This document shows positions 21,629 to 33,940 of a DNA stretch of 64,000 bases, piece after piece. Origin of the DNA: Rhynchopus euleeides (taxonomy: Eukaryota > Euglenozoa > Diplonemea > Diplonemida > Diplonemidae); NCBI GenBank assembly GCA_963210315.1, contig OY723256.1, positions 2,404,324 to 2,468,323 on the forward strand. Direction: 5' to 3'. The position numbers and the translations under genes were made by a program. Position 1 is the stretch's first letter. Each line of letters opens with the position of its first letter. The notes below the pieces were generated by a model, which was given only the letters and a program-made list of their open reading frames with translations, had not been told where the DNA came from and searched no databases.

Positions 21629-24600
21629 CCGAAAATTCACATTGTGTCTACAGTGTGGGGCCCGAAAATTGAGTTTTCGGTGTTGCTTTTCCACATTTGG
21701 GGTTCCCAACTTCAGGACTGTCGCGCAATTACCTCAAAAGTGGCCGAGAAACCCAGGAATTTCTTTTTTTGAAGCCAATATTTTTTGTCACAGTAGCTTA
21801 GCTGAAAAGTTGGGCGAGTCGTCCACCCTACCTTATGCTTCCACTGCAGTCGGGTCCTGGCCACTCTCCAGCCCCACTCTACCCCCACCCCACACATGTT
21901 GTGCTGTGCAGTGGCCAGAAGAAACCCCGAGACAACCGACCTTCTCTCGGGCGGCTGTGATGAGCACGGTAAAAAAATACAATCGGTCATTATTATTCCA
22001 TTCATCAGAGAGGCTGGAACAGTCTGGCAGTCAAACTCCGTGGCATGCACTCATTTTTGAAGGATTTGGCGTTGTACGACGTCCCGCGGGTGGCCCTCTA
22101 TCTGGAGCTCCCCACAGGGGACGATGCAATAAAGTATCTTTTTCTTCGTCTCCCCCGCCATTTCCATTCTGGCTGTGCTGTCTTCCTGTTCTGATCTATT
22201 GTATCCCTGCTGCCCTGGCGGGAGTTGCGAATGGTATTCTTCTTCTTTCGCACTCTCCGTTCCATCGTGAGCTCATCAAACTGCATCACGCACTAAATCT
22301 CTTCTTTCTTTCAGGGGTATCGGTCACCACGATTGCAAAGCAACTTCTCGCAGTGTTGCACGGCTCGGGCGCCTCTGCCCCACCGCCTGACAGGGGGTCT
22401 AATGAGGCGCCATCAGGAGCACGTTCGGCGAATCCTCAACCAGACCTTCCCCGAGAAAGTGCGGTGTGGCATCACGGCACGCGAGCTTGCAGAAGGCAAC
22501 CTCGCTGTTCTCTGCACCACCACGGCCACCACCCTCATGAAAAATTTGTGTGTGCCAATCACCGATACACTCCTGAGAAAAAATGAAGATCACCACACCC
22601 TCCTTTCTGGGCTTGCAGTGTCACTCCCTGAACATGGCTTGACGGCGTGCCGCTGGCGTGCTGCTCCCCTGAAGCACCGCAAGCCTCGCGTCATCCAAAG
22701 CAAACGGCGCATGGGAGTGACCGTTTCTTCCCCACGTGGGATTATCCTGGCACTTTTTCGTGATTGTGTTTCCTTTGGCACACACTCCAGCACCCTCCCT
22801 ATCAACACGCAAGAGTCGCCCCCACCTCCAAGTGTCTCTTCTCGTGCGTGGCTACAACAGTGATATTTGGATGATTCGACCAGCGCATCTTTCGAGCTGG
22901 CGACTGGGTGAGGGTAGCGTGGGTAATCCTGTCTGCTCGTCACATGCTTCATCTGCGTGCCTGGCTGTATTGCACACGCCCAGCCCTTTCGGCTCTAAAG
23001 GCCCCCTCCGTATGGAAGGGGGTGTCAAGGGCAGCGTCTCTCCGGCGCTGTCTGACGACTTCCACATGCAGTAAAACAAAATTCGGCCTGAAAGCGCACG
23101 GAACATTTTTCAGCCGCAAATCAAACGTCTGCAACAGCAGCCCAGTCGCTCTCGCGCAGATGCCTGCAACACTGCTCCCAAAAAAGAGACATGGCCCAAG
23201 AGATTGTCAATGCTCGCGACGAAAGGGGGCAATGCCCAGTGAGTCGAGGTGTCTTGATCCTTTTGGCCGGTCAGATTGAGGAATATTCGCTTTTTTTTTC
23301 ACGGAGAAACCTCCGGCTTTTCAGCACGGAGGGAAGTGTTGATGTGTCTTGTCTCTCACATGCGTCCGACCCCTTCAGTGTTCAGGCACCCTCTGCGCGA
23401 TGGCTTTGACGGGGACCTTGCTGCAAGAATCTGGTTGAGATGCTTCTCATCGACCCAAGCCTGGTCTTGGTGGATCGGGCCGTGTCTTCAACAAATCCTG
23501 CAGTTCGGTTGGTTGGGCCTTGGTTGGCCCGTTCTCTCGCCGATGTCAGAAGGGCTTCCTGTGTCACCTGCTGGTGCCACTTGTCTTTTATTTGATTTGG
23601 TTTCCCAGAGATCAACACGGGGGGGAAGGAAGGTGATGGCAACTGTTGCGGCCCCCCCACGTTGATAAGGGGACATCGCCACGATGACTCGTGGCCCTGC
23701 GGGCCAGGAAACCTTCACCAGACAACACACTTGCTTGCAGGTGAGTTGTCTCAATGGGGCATGGGACGCACTGTTTAGTTGTTGCGCCCTGAAGTGCCTC
23801 TTTTTGTTTCATTACATTCACTGGTTCTGCAGTCGGAACTGATGTTTTTTGATATGACCGGCCCGTGTTCCCCCGCTGTGCCGTTGCCCCTCCGGCACAG
23901 CGGTCGTCGCTGTTCGAATGTTGCCCGCCCACCCACCCCCACCAACCACCACCTGCTCTGACCAACCAAGCAACTGCCGCATCCCCTGGTTGTGGTTCAT
24001 CCCCCCTTCGACCACACAGCTCCCGCCAACGAGATCGGCTGAAGGCCCCCTTTATTTTTTTGCCTGAAGACCGCTTTTTCATGTTGAATTTCCCTGTTCT
24101 TCGAATCTCGATCCAAGTTCTCAGAACCCCATCCCCTCCCTCCCTTGAGTGAAGGGCGCCCACTCCCTTTTTCTTCACAGACCCATGCCCACCAGTCCAA
24201 TAGGGATATTCCAATTTGTGCAGATGTATCCGAACCCACAAGGAAAAAATGTGATGCCTCAAATTTGGCCTTGCAGTGTGCACGGCATCTGGTCGGGAGA
24301 TCCTGACTCGCTGTGTGTATTTCACGGCGCAACAACCGATCTTACGTGCTTGATACTTTGATTGATGTACTTTTTCGTCGTATGTCGCCTTCCTTCCGTC
24401 TCTCGTGGGTTGTATCTTTCTTGCCATCCTGCACTCTTGCTTCGTGCTTTAGTTTTTCTTTTATTGGGGGTCTTCGCTAGCCGGTGCAAAAAAGTGCAGG
24501 CTGGTGCAGGGCAAAATGGGCCGAAAATGGGCCAAATCGGAGGCAAAAAAAAGGGCGGGGAGTTGGGTGGCCCCTAGCTGGGAGCACGCATTTGGACCCA

Positions 24601-24788
24601 AAAAATAATGTCGAGCGGTCCCTGTGCATTGTTCAGCCCTCACAGGACGAGAAGGCACGGCGGGGCCCGTGTCACGGGTAAACATTGAGATCAACCTGTC
24701 ATCCTGGGCCAAGCCAAGATGGGAGCTGGCCGCCTGGGGCAATGCAGGAGCAACGGCTAGTGCTCGTGCTGGCACGAAGCGGAGCCAG
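21629..24788. other. No supported gene
   Basis: One open frame on the + strand (22333-22863, 176 codons) has protein-like composition (for example ITARELAEGNLAVLCTTTA), and a CTTTCTTTCAG acceptor-like site lies just before it at about 22305-22315. I cannot assign it to a family or extend it through introns. The rest, including 22864-24788, shows short frames only. Confidence 0.3.
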
Positions 24789-25404
24789 GCAGTGCTGTCC
24801 CGAGAACGGGCCGAGCCAGACAGTGCTGTCCCAAGGGTGGGCCGAGCCAGACAGTGATGTCCCGAGAATGGGCCGAGCCAGGCAGTGCTGTCCCAAGGGT
24901 GGGCCGAGCCAGACAGTGCTGTCCCGAGAATGGGCCGAGCCAGACAGTGCTGTCCCGAGAATGGGCCGAGCCAGACAGTGCTGTCCCGAGAACGGGCCGA
25001 GCCAGACAGTGCTGTCCCGAGAATGGGCCGAGCCAGGCAGTGCTGTCCCAAGGGTGGGCCGAGCCAGACAGTGCTGTCCCGAGAATGGGCCGAGCCAGAC
25101 AGTGCTGTCCCGAGAATGGGCCGAGCCAGACAGTGCTGTCCCGAGAACGGGCCGAGCCAGACAGTGCTGTCCCGAGAACGGGCCGAGCCAGACAGTGCTG
25201 TCCCGAGAATGGGCCGAGCCAGGCAGTGCTGTCCCAAGGGTGGGCCGAGCCAGACAGTGCTGTCCCGAGAACGGGCCGAGCCAGACAGTGCTGTCCCGAG
25301 GGTGGGCCGAGCTAGGCAGTGCTGTCCCGAGAATGGGCCGAGCCACGCAGTCCTGTCCAGAGGGTGGGCCGAGCCAGGCAGTGATGTCCCGAGGGTGGGC
25401 CGAC
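24789..25404. repeat. 31-bp minisatellite array M1 (about 20 units)
   Basis: The unit contains TGCTGTCCCGAGAATGGG followed by CCGAGCCAGACAG. The phase marker GGGCCGA at 24808 returns at 25397, exactly 19 x 31 bp later, so there are no net indels. Common variants are GAACGGG, AAGGGTGGG and GCCAGGCAG. Both strands have long open frames (for example + 24685-25584) because the unit lacks stop codons; these are not called as genes. It shares period and the TGGGCCGAGCC core with M2. Confidence 0.95.
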
Positions 25405-26091
25405 ATCACATCCGGTCTCGGCCCGCTGTCTGGACCGCAGCAACAAGAAATCTGCGCTGCATGCACAGGAGCAGGGGGACTTGGCCCGTCCGCACTCCGA
25501 CATTGCACCGCGCTGCCCCAGCGCTCCAGATCACAAGGCCCCCTGTGCCGCAGGAGGTGGAGACGTCGCACACCAGCAGGATGACGTCGCAGACCAGTTC
25601 ACCACCCCCAACAGTAGGTCACACTCCGCCTCGCCTGTAGGCCGTCTACTGTATGCAGGAGTCTGCGTGTGTTGATAAAGACACACACGCCCGGCACACC
25701 TGATTCTATGGGGAGCGCTCGTAACTCTCTCGGCGCCAAGTCGAAGCTGAGCAAGATTTGGTTGGACGGTGCAAATATAGCTAGCCTTGCGGGCTCGCTA
25801 AGACACTCTCCGAGCTAGCTACATGAACACAACATTGCACATCGCACGGTTTCGAAGGATGGGTACGCGATGCGGGTTTAGGTCTTGTGCTAATGTTACA
25901 CACAGCAAGATCCCTGACGGAGGGGATCGATGGAGGCACTGAGGAGATCATGACTGGGAAGGGGTCCTGCATCGAACCCCCTCTGAGTGGAGCAAACACT
26001 CGGTACTCCGGGCGCCACGTTCTGCTCGGCTGGACATCACCCCGAGGTCGTGGCCACGGCCCCCGACCACTCACTGCGGGGAGCTTCCCGT
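25405..26091. other. Spacer between 31-bp arrays M1 and M2
   Basis: Unique sequence with a short protein-like frame on the + strand (25481-25675) ending in TGA. No continuation of the nucleotidyl cyclase found at 26906-27110 could be seen on the minus strand. Confidence 0.4.
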
Positions 26092-26903
26092 CCAGACAGT
26101 GTCTGGACATCACTCCTGGGCTCGACCCACTGGGCCGAGCCGACGAGTCGTGTCCAGACACTGGGCCGAGCCCAGGAGTGCTGTCCAGACACTGGGCCGA
26201 GCCCAGGAGTGATGTCCAGACCCTGGGCCGAGCCCAGGAGTGCTGTCCAGACCCTGGGCCGAGCCAGGGAGTGGTGTCCAGACACTGGGCCGAGCCCAGG
26301 AGTGATGTCCAGACCCTGGGCCGAGCCAGGGAGTGGTGTCCAGACACTGGGCCGAGCCCAGGAGTGATGTCCAGACACTGGGCCGAGCCAGGGAGTGGTG
26401 TCCAGACACTGGGCCGAGCCCAGGAGTGATGTCCAGACCCTGGGCCGAGCCAGGGAGTGGTGTCCAGACCCTGGGCCGAGCCCAGGAGTGCTGTCCAGAC
26501 ACTGGGCCGAGCTCAGGAGTGCTGTCCAGTCCCTGGGCCGAGCCCAGGAGTGCTGTCCACACTGGGCCGAGCCAGGGAGTGATGTCCAGACCCTGAGCCG
26601 AGCCAGGGAGTGGTGTCCAGACCCTGGGCCGAGCCCAGGAGTGCTGTCCAGACACTGGGCCGAGCTCAGGAGTGCTGTCCAGACCCTGGGCCGAGCCCAG
26701 GAGTGCTGTCCACACTGGGCCGAGCCAGGGAGTGATGTCCAGACCCTGGGCCGAGCCAGGGAGTGGTGTCCAGACACTGGGCCGAGCCCAGGAGTGGTGT
26801 CCAGACCCTGGGCCGAGCCCAGGAGTGCTGTCCAGACACTGGGCCGAGCCAGGGAGTGATGTCCAGTCCCTGGGCCGAGCCCAGGAGTGCTGTCCAGACA
26901 CTG
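26092..26903. repeat. 31-bp minisatellite array M2 (about 26 units)
   Basis: The unit contains GTCCAGACACTGGGCCGAGC followed by CCAGGAGTG and CT or AT. GGGCCGAG at 26132 reaches 26872 after 740 bp, which is 24 x 31 minus 4. The missing 4 bp are explained by two units (near 26551 and 26711) that read GTCCACACTG and so lack 2 bp each. One end abuts the cyclase fragment at 26906. Long frames here on both strands are repeat translations. Confidence 0.95.
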
Positions 26904-26905
26904 AC

Positions 26906-27110
26906 GATGTCCTGCCTCATACCCGCCATGCCCGCAATGCACTTCCGGATCACATGGTTGTGGATTTCTAGCGCCTTCCGCATTCCCTCGAAAGACTTCT
27001 CCAAGCAGAGGGTCGAGGCCTGCACGTCTGTGACCACGAGTGTCGTGATCTTCGTCTCGGTGGAGTAGTCATCGAAGAGCAGCGCCTGCTGGCTGTCTTC
27101 GTTCAGCATC
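26906..27110 (-). CDS. Class III adenylate/guanylate cyclase domain fragment (single exon or relic)
   Basis: On the minus strand 68 codons (ATG at 27109-27107) encode LLFDDYSTETKITTLVVTDV, QAST, then MRKALEIHNHVIRKCI. The order hydrophobic strand, T-D-V/I-x-x-S-T, about 20 residues and H-N/H-x-x-I-R is the start of the class III nucleotidyl cyclase catalytic domain, including the first metal-binding Asp. The second conserved block (G-D before the second metal ligand) is missing. On the minus strand the segment is preceded by GTAG at 27114-27111 and followed by GTCAGT at 26905-26900, so it could be a phase-0 exon whose flanking introns are the arrays M2 and M3. I found no partner exon, so a captured or decayed fragment is the alternative. 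Confidence 0.55.
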
Positions 27111-27120
27111 CTACGACTAG

Positions 27121-30100
27121 GCCGGCTATGGGCCGATCTCGCCCGTACTGGGCCGGACATGGGCCGATCTCGGCAGTACTGGGCCGGCTATGGGCCGATC
27201 TCGCACGTACTGGGCCGGCTATGGGCCGATCTCGCCCGATCTCGCCCGGCAGTGCTGGGCCGGCTATGGGCCGATCTCGGCAGTGCTGGGCCGGCTATGG
27301 GCCGATCTCGCCCGTACTGGGCCGGACATGGGCCGATCTCGGCAGTGCTGGGCCGGCTACGGGCCGATCTCGCACGTACTGGGCCGGACATGGGCCGATC
27401 TCGGCAGTACTGGGCCGGCTATGGGCCGATCTCGCCCGTACTGGGCCGGACATGGGCCGATCTCGGCAGTGCTGGGCCGGCTACGGGCCGATCTCGCACG
27501 TACTGGGCCGGACATGGGCCGATCTCGGCAGTACTGGGCCGGCTATGGGCCGATCTCGGCAGTGCTGGGCCGGCTATGGGCCGATCTCGCCCGTACTGGG
27601 CCGGACATGGGCCGATCTCGGCACTGCTGGGCCGGCTACGGGCCGATCTCGGCCGTACTGGGCCGGACATGGGCCGATCTCGCCCGTACTGGGCCGGCTA
27701 TGGGCCGATCTCGCCCGTACTGGGCCGGCTATGGGCCGATCTCGGCAGTGCTGGGCCGGCTATGGGCCGATCTCGCCCGTACTGGGCCGGACATGGGCCG
27801 ATCTCGGCACTGCTGGGCCGGCTACGGGCCGATCTCGGCCGTACTGGGCCGGCTATGGGCCGATCTCGGCAGTGCTGGGCCGGCTATGGGCCGATCTCGC
27901 CCGTACTGGGCCGGCTATGGGCCGATCTCGGCAGTGCTGGGCCGGCTATGGGCCGATCTCGCCCGTACTGGGCCGGACATGGGCCGATCTCGGCAGTGCT
28001 GGGCCGGCTATGGGCCGATCTCGGCCGTACTGGGCCGGCTATGGGCCGATCTCGGCAGTGCTGGGCCGGCTATGGGCCGATCTCGCCCGTACTGGGCCGG
28101 CTATGGGCCGATCTCGGCAGTGCTGGGCCGGCTACGGGCCGATCTCGGCCGTACTGGGCCGGCTATGGGCCGATCTCGGCAGTGCTGGGCCGGCTACGGG
28201 CTGATCTCGGCCGTACTGGGCCGGACATGGGCCGATCTCGCCCGTACTGGGCCGGCTATGGGCCGATCTCGGCAGTGCTGGGCCGGCTATGGGCCGATCT
28301 CGCCCGTACTGGGCCGGCTATGGGCCGATCTCGGCAGTGCTGGGCCGGCTATGGGCCGATCTCGCCCGTGCTGGGCCGGCTATGGGCCGATCTCGGCAGT
28401 GCTGGGACGGCTATGGGCCGATCTCGCCCGTACTGGGCCGGCTATGGGCCGATCTCGGCAGTGCTGGGACGGCTATGGGCCGATCTCGCCCGTACTGGGC
28501 CGGCTATGGGCCGATCTCGGCAGTGCTGGGCCGGCTACGGGCTGATCTCGGCCGTACTGGGCCGGACATGGGCCGATCTCGCCCGTACTGGGCCGGCTAT
28601 GGGCCGATCTCGGCAGTGCTGGGCCGGCTATGGGCCGATCTCGCCCGTACTGGGCCGGCTATGGGCCGATCTCGGCAGTGCTGGGCCGGACATGGGCCGA
28701 TCTCGGCAGTGCTGGGCCGGCTATGGGCCCATCTCGGCCGTACTGGGCCGGACATGGGCCGATCTCGCCCGTACTGGGCCGGCTATGGGCCGATCTCGGC
28801 AGTGCTGGGCCGGCTATGGGCCGATCTCGCCCGTACTGGGCCGGCTATGGGCCGATCTCGGCAGTGCTGGGACGGCTATGGGCCGATCTCGCCCGTACTG
28901 GGCCGGCTATGGGCCGATCTCGGCAGTGCTGGGCCGGCTACGGGCTGATCTCGCCCGTACTGGGCCGGACATGGGCCGATCTCGCCCGTACTGGGCCGGC
29001 TATGGGCCGATCTCGGCAGTGCTGGGCCGGCTATGGGCCGATCTCGCCCGTACTGGGCCGGCTATGGGCCGATCTCGGCAGTGCTGGGCCGGACATGGGC
29101 CGATCTCGGCAGTGCTGGGCCGGCTATGGGCCGATCTCGCCCGTACTGGGCCGGACATGGGCCGATCTCGCCCGTACTGGGCCGGCTATGGGCCGATCTC
29201 GGCAGTGCTGGGCCGGACATGGGCCGATCTCGGCAGTGCTGGGCCGGCTATGGGCCGATCTCGGCCGTACTGGGCCGGACATGGGCCGATCTCGCCCGTA
29301 CTGGGCCGGCTATGGGCCGATCTCGGCAGTGCTGGGCCGGCTATGGGCCGATCTCGCCCGTACTGGGCCGGCTATGGGCCGATCTCGGCAGTGCTGGGCC
29401 GGACATGGGCCGATCTCGGCAGTGCTGGGCCGGCTATGGGCCGATCTCGCCCGTACTGGGCCGGCTATGGGCCGATCTGGCCCGTACTGGGCCGGCTATG
29501 GGCCGATCTCGGCAGTGCTGGGCCGGACATGGGCCGATCTCGCCAGTGCTGGGCCGGCTATGGGCCGATCTCGCCCGTACTGGGCCGGCTATGGGCCGAT
29601 CTCGGCAGTGCTGGGACGGCTATGGGCCGATCTCGCCCGTACTGGGCCGGCTATGGGCCGATCTCGGCAGTGCTGGGACGGCTATGGGCCGATCTCGCCC
29701 GTACTGGGCCGGCTATGGGCCGATCTCGGCAGTGCTGGGCCGGCTACGGGCTGATCTCGGCCGTACTGGGCCGGACATGGGCCGATCTCGCCCGTACTGG
29801 GCCGGCTATGGGCCGATCTCGGCAGTGCTGGGCCGGCTATGGGCCGATCTCGCCCGTACTGGGCCGGCTATGGGCCGATCTCGGCAGTGCTGGGCCGGAC
29901 ATGGGCCGATCTCGGCAGTGCTGGGCCGGCTATGGGCCCATCTCGGCCGTACTGGGCCGGACATGGGCCGATCTCGCCCGTACTGGGCCGGCTATGGGCC
30001 GATCTCGGCAGTGCTGGGCCGGCTATGGGCCGATCTCGCCCGTACTGGGCCGGCTATGGGCCGATCTCGGCAGTGCTGGGACGGCTATGGGCCGATCTCG

Positions 30101-33100
30101 CCCGTACTGGGCCGGCTATGGGCCGATCTCGGCAGTGCTGGGCCGGCTACGGGCTGATCTCGCCCGTACTGGGCCGGCTATGGGCCGATCTCGGCAGTGC
30201 TGGGCCGGCTATGGGCCGATCTCGCCCGTACTGGGCCGGCTATGGGCCGATCTCGGCAGTGCTGGGCCGGACATGGGCCGATCTCGGCAGTGCTGGGCCG
30301 GCTATGGGCCGATCTCGGCCGTACTGGGCCGGACATGGGCCGATCTCGCCCGTACTGGGCCGGCTATGGGCCGATCTCGGCAGTGCTGGGCCGGCTATGG
30401 GCCGATCTCGCCCGTACTGGGCCGGCTATGGGCCGATCTCGGCAGTGCTGGGACGGCTATGGGCCGATCTCGCCCGTACTGGGCCGGCTATGGGCCGATC
30501 TCGGCAGTGCTGGGCCGGCTACGGGCTGATCTCGCCCGTACTGGGCCGGACATGGGCCGATCTCGCCCGTACTGGGCCGGCTATGGGCCGATCTCCGCAG
30601 TGCTGGGCCGGCTATGGGCCGATCTCGCCCGTACTGGGCCGGCTATGGGCCGATCTCGGCAGTGCTGGGCCGGACATGGGCCGATCTCGGCAGTGCTGGG
30701 CCGGCTATGGGCCGATCTCGCCCGTACTGGGCCGGACATGGGCCGATCTCGCCCGTACTGGGCCGGCTATGGGCCGATCTCGGCAGTGCTGGGCCGGACA
30801 TGGGCCGATCTCGGCAGTGCTGGGCCGGACATGGGCCGATCTCGGCAGTGCTGGGCCGGCTATGGGCCGATCTCGGCCGTACTGGGCCGGACATGGGCCG
30901 ATCTCGCCCGTACTGGGCCGGCTATGGGCCGATCTCGGCAGTGCTGGGCCGGCTATGGGCCGATCTCGCCCGTACTGGGCCGGCTATGGGCCGATCTCGG
31001 CAGTGCTGGGCCGGACATGGGCCGATCTCGGCAGTGCTGGGCCGGCTATGGGCCGATCTCGCCCGTACTGGGCCGGCTATGGGCCGATCTGGCCCGTACT
31101 GGGCCGGCTATGGGCCGATCTCGGCAGTGCTGGGCCGGACATGGGCCGATCTCGCCAGTGCTGGGCCGGCTATGGGCCGATCTCGCCCGTACTGGGCCGG
31201 CTATGGGCCGATCTCGGCAGTGCTGGGCCGGCTACGGGCTGATCTCGGCCGTACTGGGCCGGACATGGGCCGATCTCGCCCGTACTGGGCCGGCTATGGG
31301 CCGATCTCGGCAGTGCTGGGACGGCTATGGGCCGATCTCGCCCGTACTGGGCCGGCTATGGGCCGATCTCGGCAGTGCTGGGCCGGCTACGGGCTGATCT
31401 CGGCCGTACTGGGCCGGACATGGGCCGATCTCGCCCGTACTGGGCCGGCTATGGGCCGATCTCGGCAGTGCTGGGCCGGCTATGGGCCGATCTCGCCCGT
31501 ACTGGGCCGGCTATGGGCCGATCTCGGCAGTGCTGGGCCGGACATGGGCCGATCTCGGCAGTGCTGGGCCGGCTATGGGCCGATCTCGGCCGTACTGGGC
31601 CGGACATGGGCCGATCTCGCCCGTACTGGGCCGGCTATGGGCCGATCTCGGCAGTGCTGGGCCGGCTATGGGCCGATCTCGCCCGTACTGGGCCGGCTAT
31701 GGGCCGATCTCTGCAGTGCTGGGCCGGACATGGGCCGATCTCGGCAGTGCTGGGCCGGCTATGGGCCGATCTCGCCCGTACTGGGCCGGCTATGGGCCGA
31801 TCTCGGCAGTGCTGGGCCGGCTACGGGCTGATCTCGGCCGTACTGGGCCGGACATGGGCCGATCTCGCCCGTACTGGGCCGGCTATGGGCCGATCTCGGC
31901 AGTGCTGGGCCGGCTATGGGCCGATCTCGCCCGTACTGGGCCGGCTATGGGCCGATCTCGGCAGTGCTGGGACGGCTATGGGCCGATCTCGCCCGTACTG
32001 GGCCGGCTATGGGCCGATCTCGGCAGTGCTGGGACGGCTATGGGCCGATCTCGCCCGTACTGGGCCGGCTATGGGCCGATCTCGGCAGTGCTGGGCCGGC
32101 TACGGGCTGATCTCGGCCGTACTGGGCCGGACATGGGCCGATCTCGCCCGTACTGGGCCGGCTATGGGCCGATCTCGGCAGTGCTGGGCCGGCTATGGGC
32201 CGATCTCGCCCGTACTGGGCCGGCTATGGGCCGATCTCGGCAGTGCTGGGACGGCTATGGGCCGATCTCGCCCGTACTGGGCCGGCTATGGGCCGATCTC
32301 GGCAGTGCTGGGACGGCTATGGGCCGATCTCGCCCGTACTGGGCCGGCTATGGGCCGATCTCGGCAGTGCTGGGCCGGCTACGGGCTGATCTCGGCCGTA
32401 CTGGGCCGGACATGGGCCGATCTCGCCCGTACTGGGCCGGCTATGGGCCGATCTCGGCAGTGCTGGGCCGGACATGGGCCGATCTCGGCAGTGCTGGGCC
32501 GGCTATGGGCCGATCTCGGCCGTACTGGGCCGGACATGGGCCGATCTCGCCCGTACTGGGCCGGCTATGGGCCGATCTCGGCAGTGCTGGGCCGGCTATG
32601 GGCCGATCTCGCCCGTACTGGGCCGGCTATGGGCCGATCTCGGCAGTGCTGGGCCGGACATGGGCCGATCTCGGCAGTGCTGGGCCGGCTATGGGCCGAT
32701 CTCGGCCGTACTGGGCCGGACATGGGCCGATCTCGCCCGTACTGGGCCGGCTATGGGCCGATCTCGGCAGTGCTGGGCCGGCTATGGGCCGATCTCGCCC
32801 GTACTGGGCCGGCTATGGGCCGATCTCGGCAGTGCTGGGACGGCTATGGGCCGATCTCGCCCGTACTGGGCCGGCTATGGGCCGATCTCGGCAGTGCTGG
32901 GCCGGCTACGGGCTGATCTCGGCCGTACTGGGCCGGACATGGGCCGATCTCGCCCGTACTGGGCCGGCTATGGGCCGATCTCGGCAGTGCTGGGCCGGAC
33001 ATGGGCCGATCTCGGCAGTGCTGGGCCGGCTATGGGCCGATCTCGGCCGTACTGGGCCGGACATGGGCCGATCTCGCCCGTACTGGGCCGGCTATGGGCC

Positions 33101-33895
33101 GATCTCGGCAGTGCTGGGCCGGCTATGGGCCGATCTCGCCCGTACTGGGCCGGCTATGGGCCGATCTCGGCAGTGCTGGGCCGGACATGGGCCGATCTCG
33201 GCAGTGCTGGGCCGGCTATGGGCCGATCTCGCCCGTACTGGGCCGGCTATGGGCCGATCTCGGCAGTGCTGGGCCGGCTACGGGCTGATCTCGGCCGTAC
33301 TGGGCCGGACATGGGCCGATCTCGCCCGTACTGGGCCGGCTATGGGCCGATCTCGCCCGTACTGGGCCGGCTATGGGCCGATCTCGGCAGTGCTGGGACG
33401 GCTATGGGCCGATCTCGCCCGTACTGGGCCGGCTATGGGCCGATCTCGGCAGTGCTGGGACGGCTATGGGCCGATCTCGCCCGTACTGGGCCGGCTATGG
33501 GCCGATCTCGGCAGTGCTGGGCCGGCTACGGGCTGATCTCGGCCGTACTGGGCCGGACATGGGCCGATCTCGCCCGTACTGGGCCGGCTATGGGCCGATC
33601 TCGGCAGTGCTGGGCCGGACATGGGCCGATCTCGGCAGTGCTGGGCCGGCTATGGGCCGATCTCGCCCGTACTGGGCCGGCTATGGGCCGATCTCGGCAG
33701 TGCTGGGCCGGACATGGGCCGATCTCGGCAGTGCTGGGCCGGCTATGGGCCGATCTCGCCCGTACTGGGCCGGACATGGGCCGATCTCGGCAGTGCTGGG
33801 CCGGCTATGGGCCGATCTCGCACGTACTGGGCCGGACATGGGCCGATCTCGGCAGTGCTGGGCCGGCTATGGGCCGATCTCGCCCGTACTGGGCC
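27121..33895. repeat. 31-bp minisatellite array M3 (about 218 units) with higher-order repeats
   Basis: The consensus is TGCTGGGCCGGCTATGGG then CCGATCTCGGCAG, with variants CCCGTAC for CAGTGCT, GGACATGG for GGCTATGG, and TACGGGCTGATC. The marker GGGCCGATCT at 27268 returns at 33871, which is 213 x 31 bp exactly. One irregular, longer unit sits near 27233-27262. Rare variants recur at multiples of 403 bp (13 units). The consensus has no stop in any forward frame, which creates huge open frames (up to 1412 codons at 27159-31397). Stops come mainly from the TGATC variant. These are not called as genes. Confidence 0.95.
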
Positions 33896-33940
33896 GGGTC
33901 CAGGAGTGGTGTCCAGACCCTGGGCCGACCCAGGCTGTGG
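33896..33940. repeat. Hybrid junction: M2-type unit at the end of M3
   Basis: Directly after the last M3 unit the sequence reads GTCCAGGAGTGGTGTCCAGA then CCCTGGGCCGAC, which is an M2 unit, not an M3 unit. It links the two array families physically. Confidence 0.8.

Noticed and set aside
24685-27160. Long open frames on both strands across arrays M1 and M2 (up to 300 codons)
   Set aside because: They are translations of the 31-bp units, in all frames and on both strands, with no unique sequence beyond the array edges apart from the cyclase fragment.
27121-33895. CRISPR-like array
   Set aside because: Units are contiguous with no unique spacers, and the context is eukaryotic.
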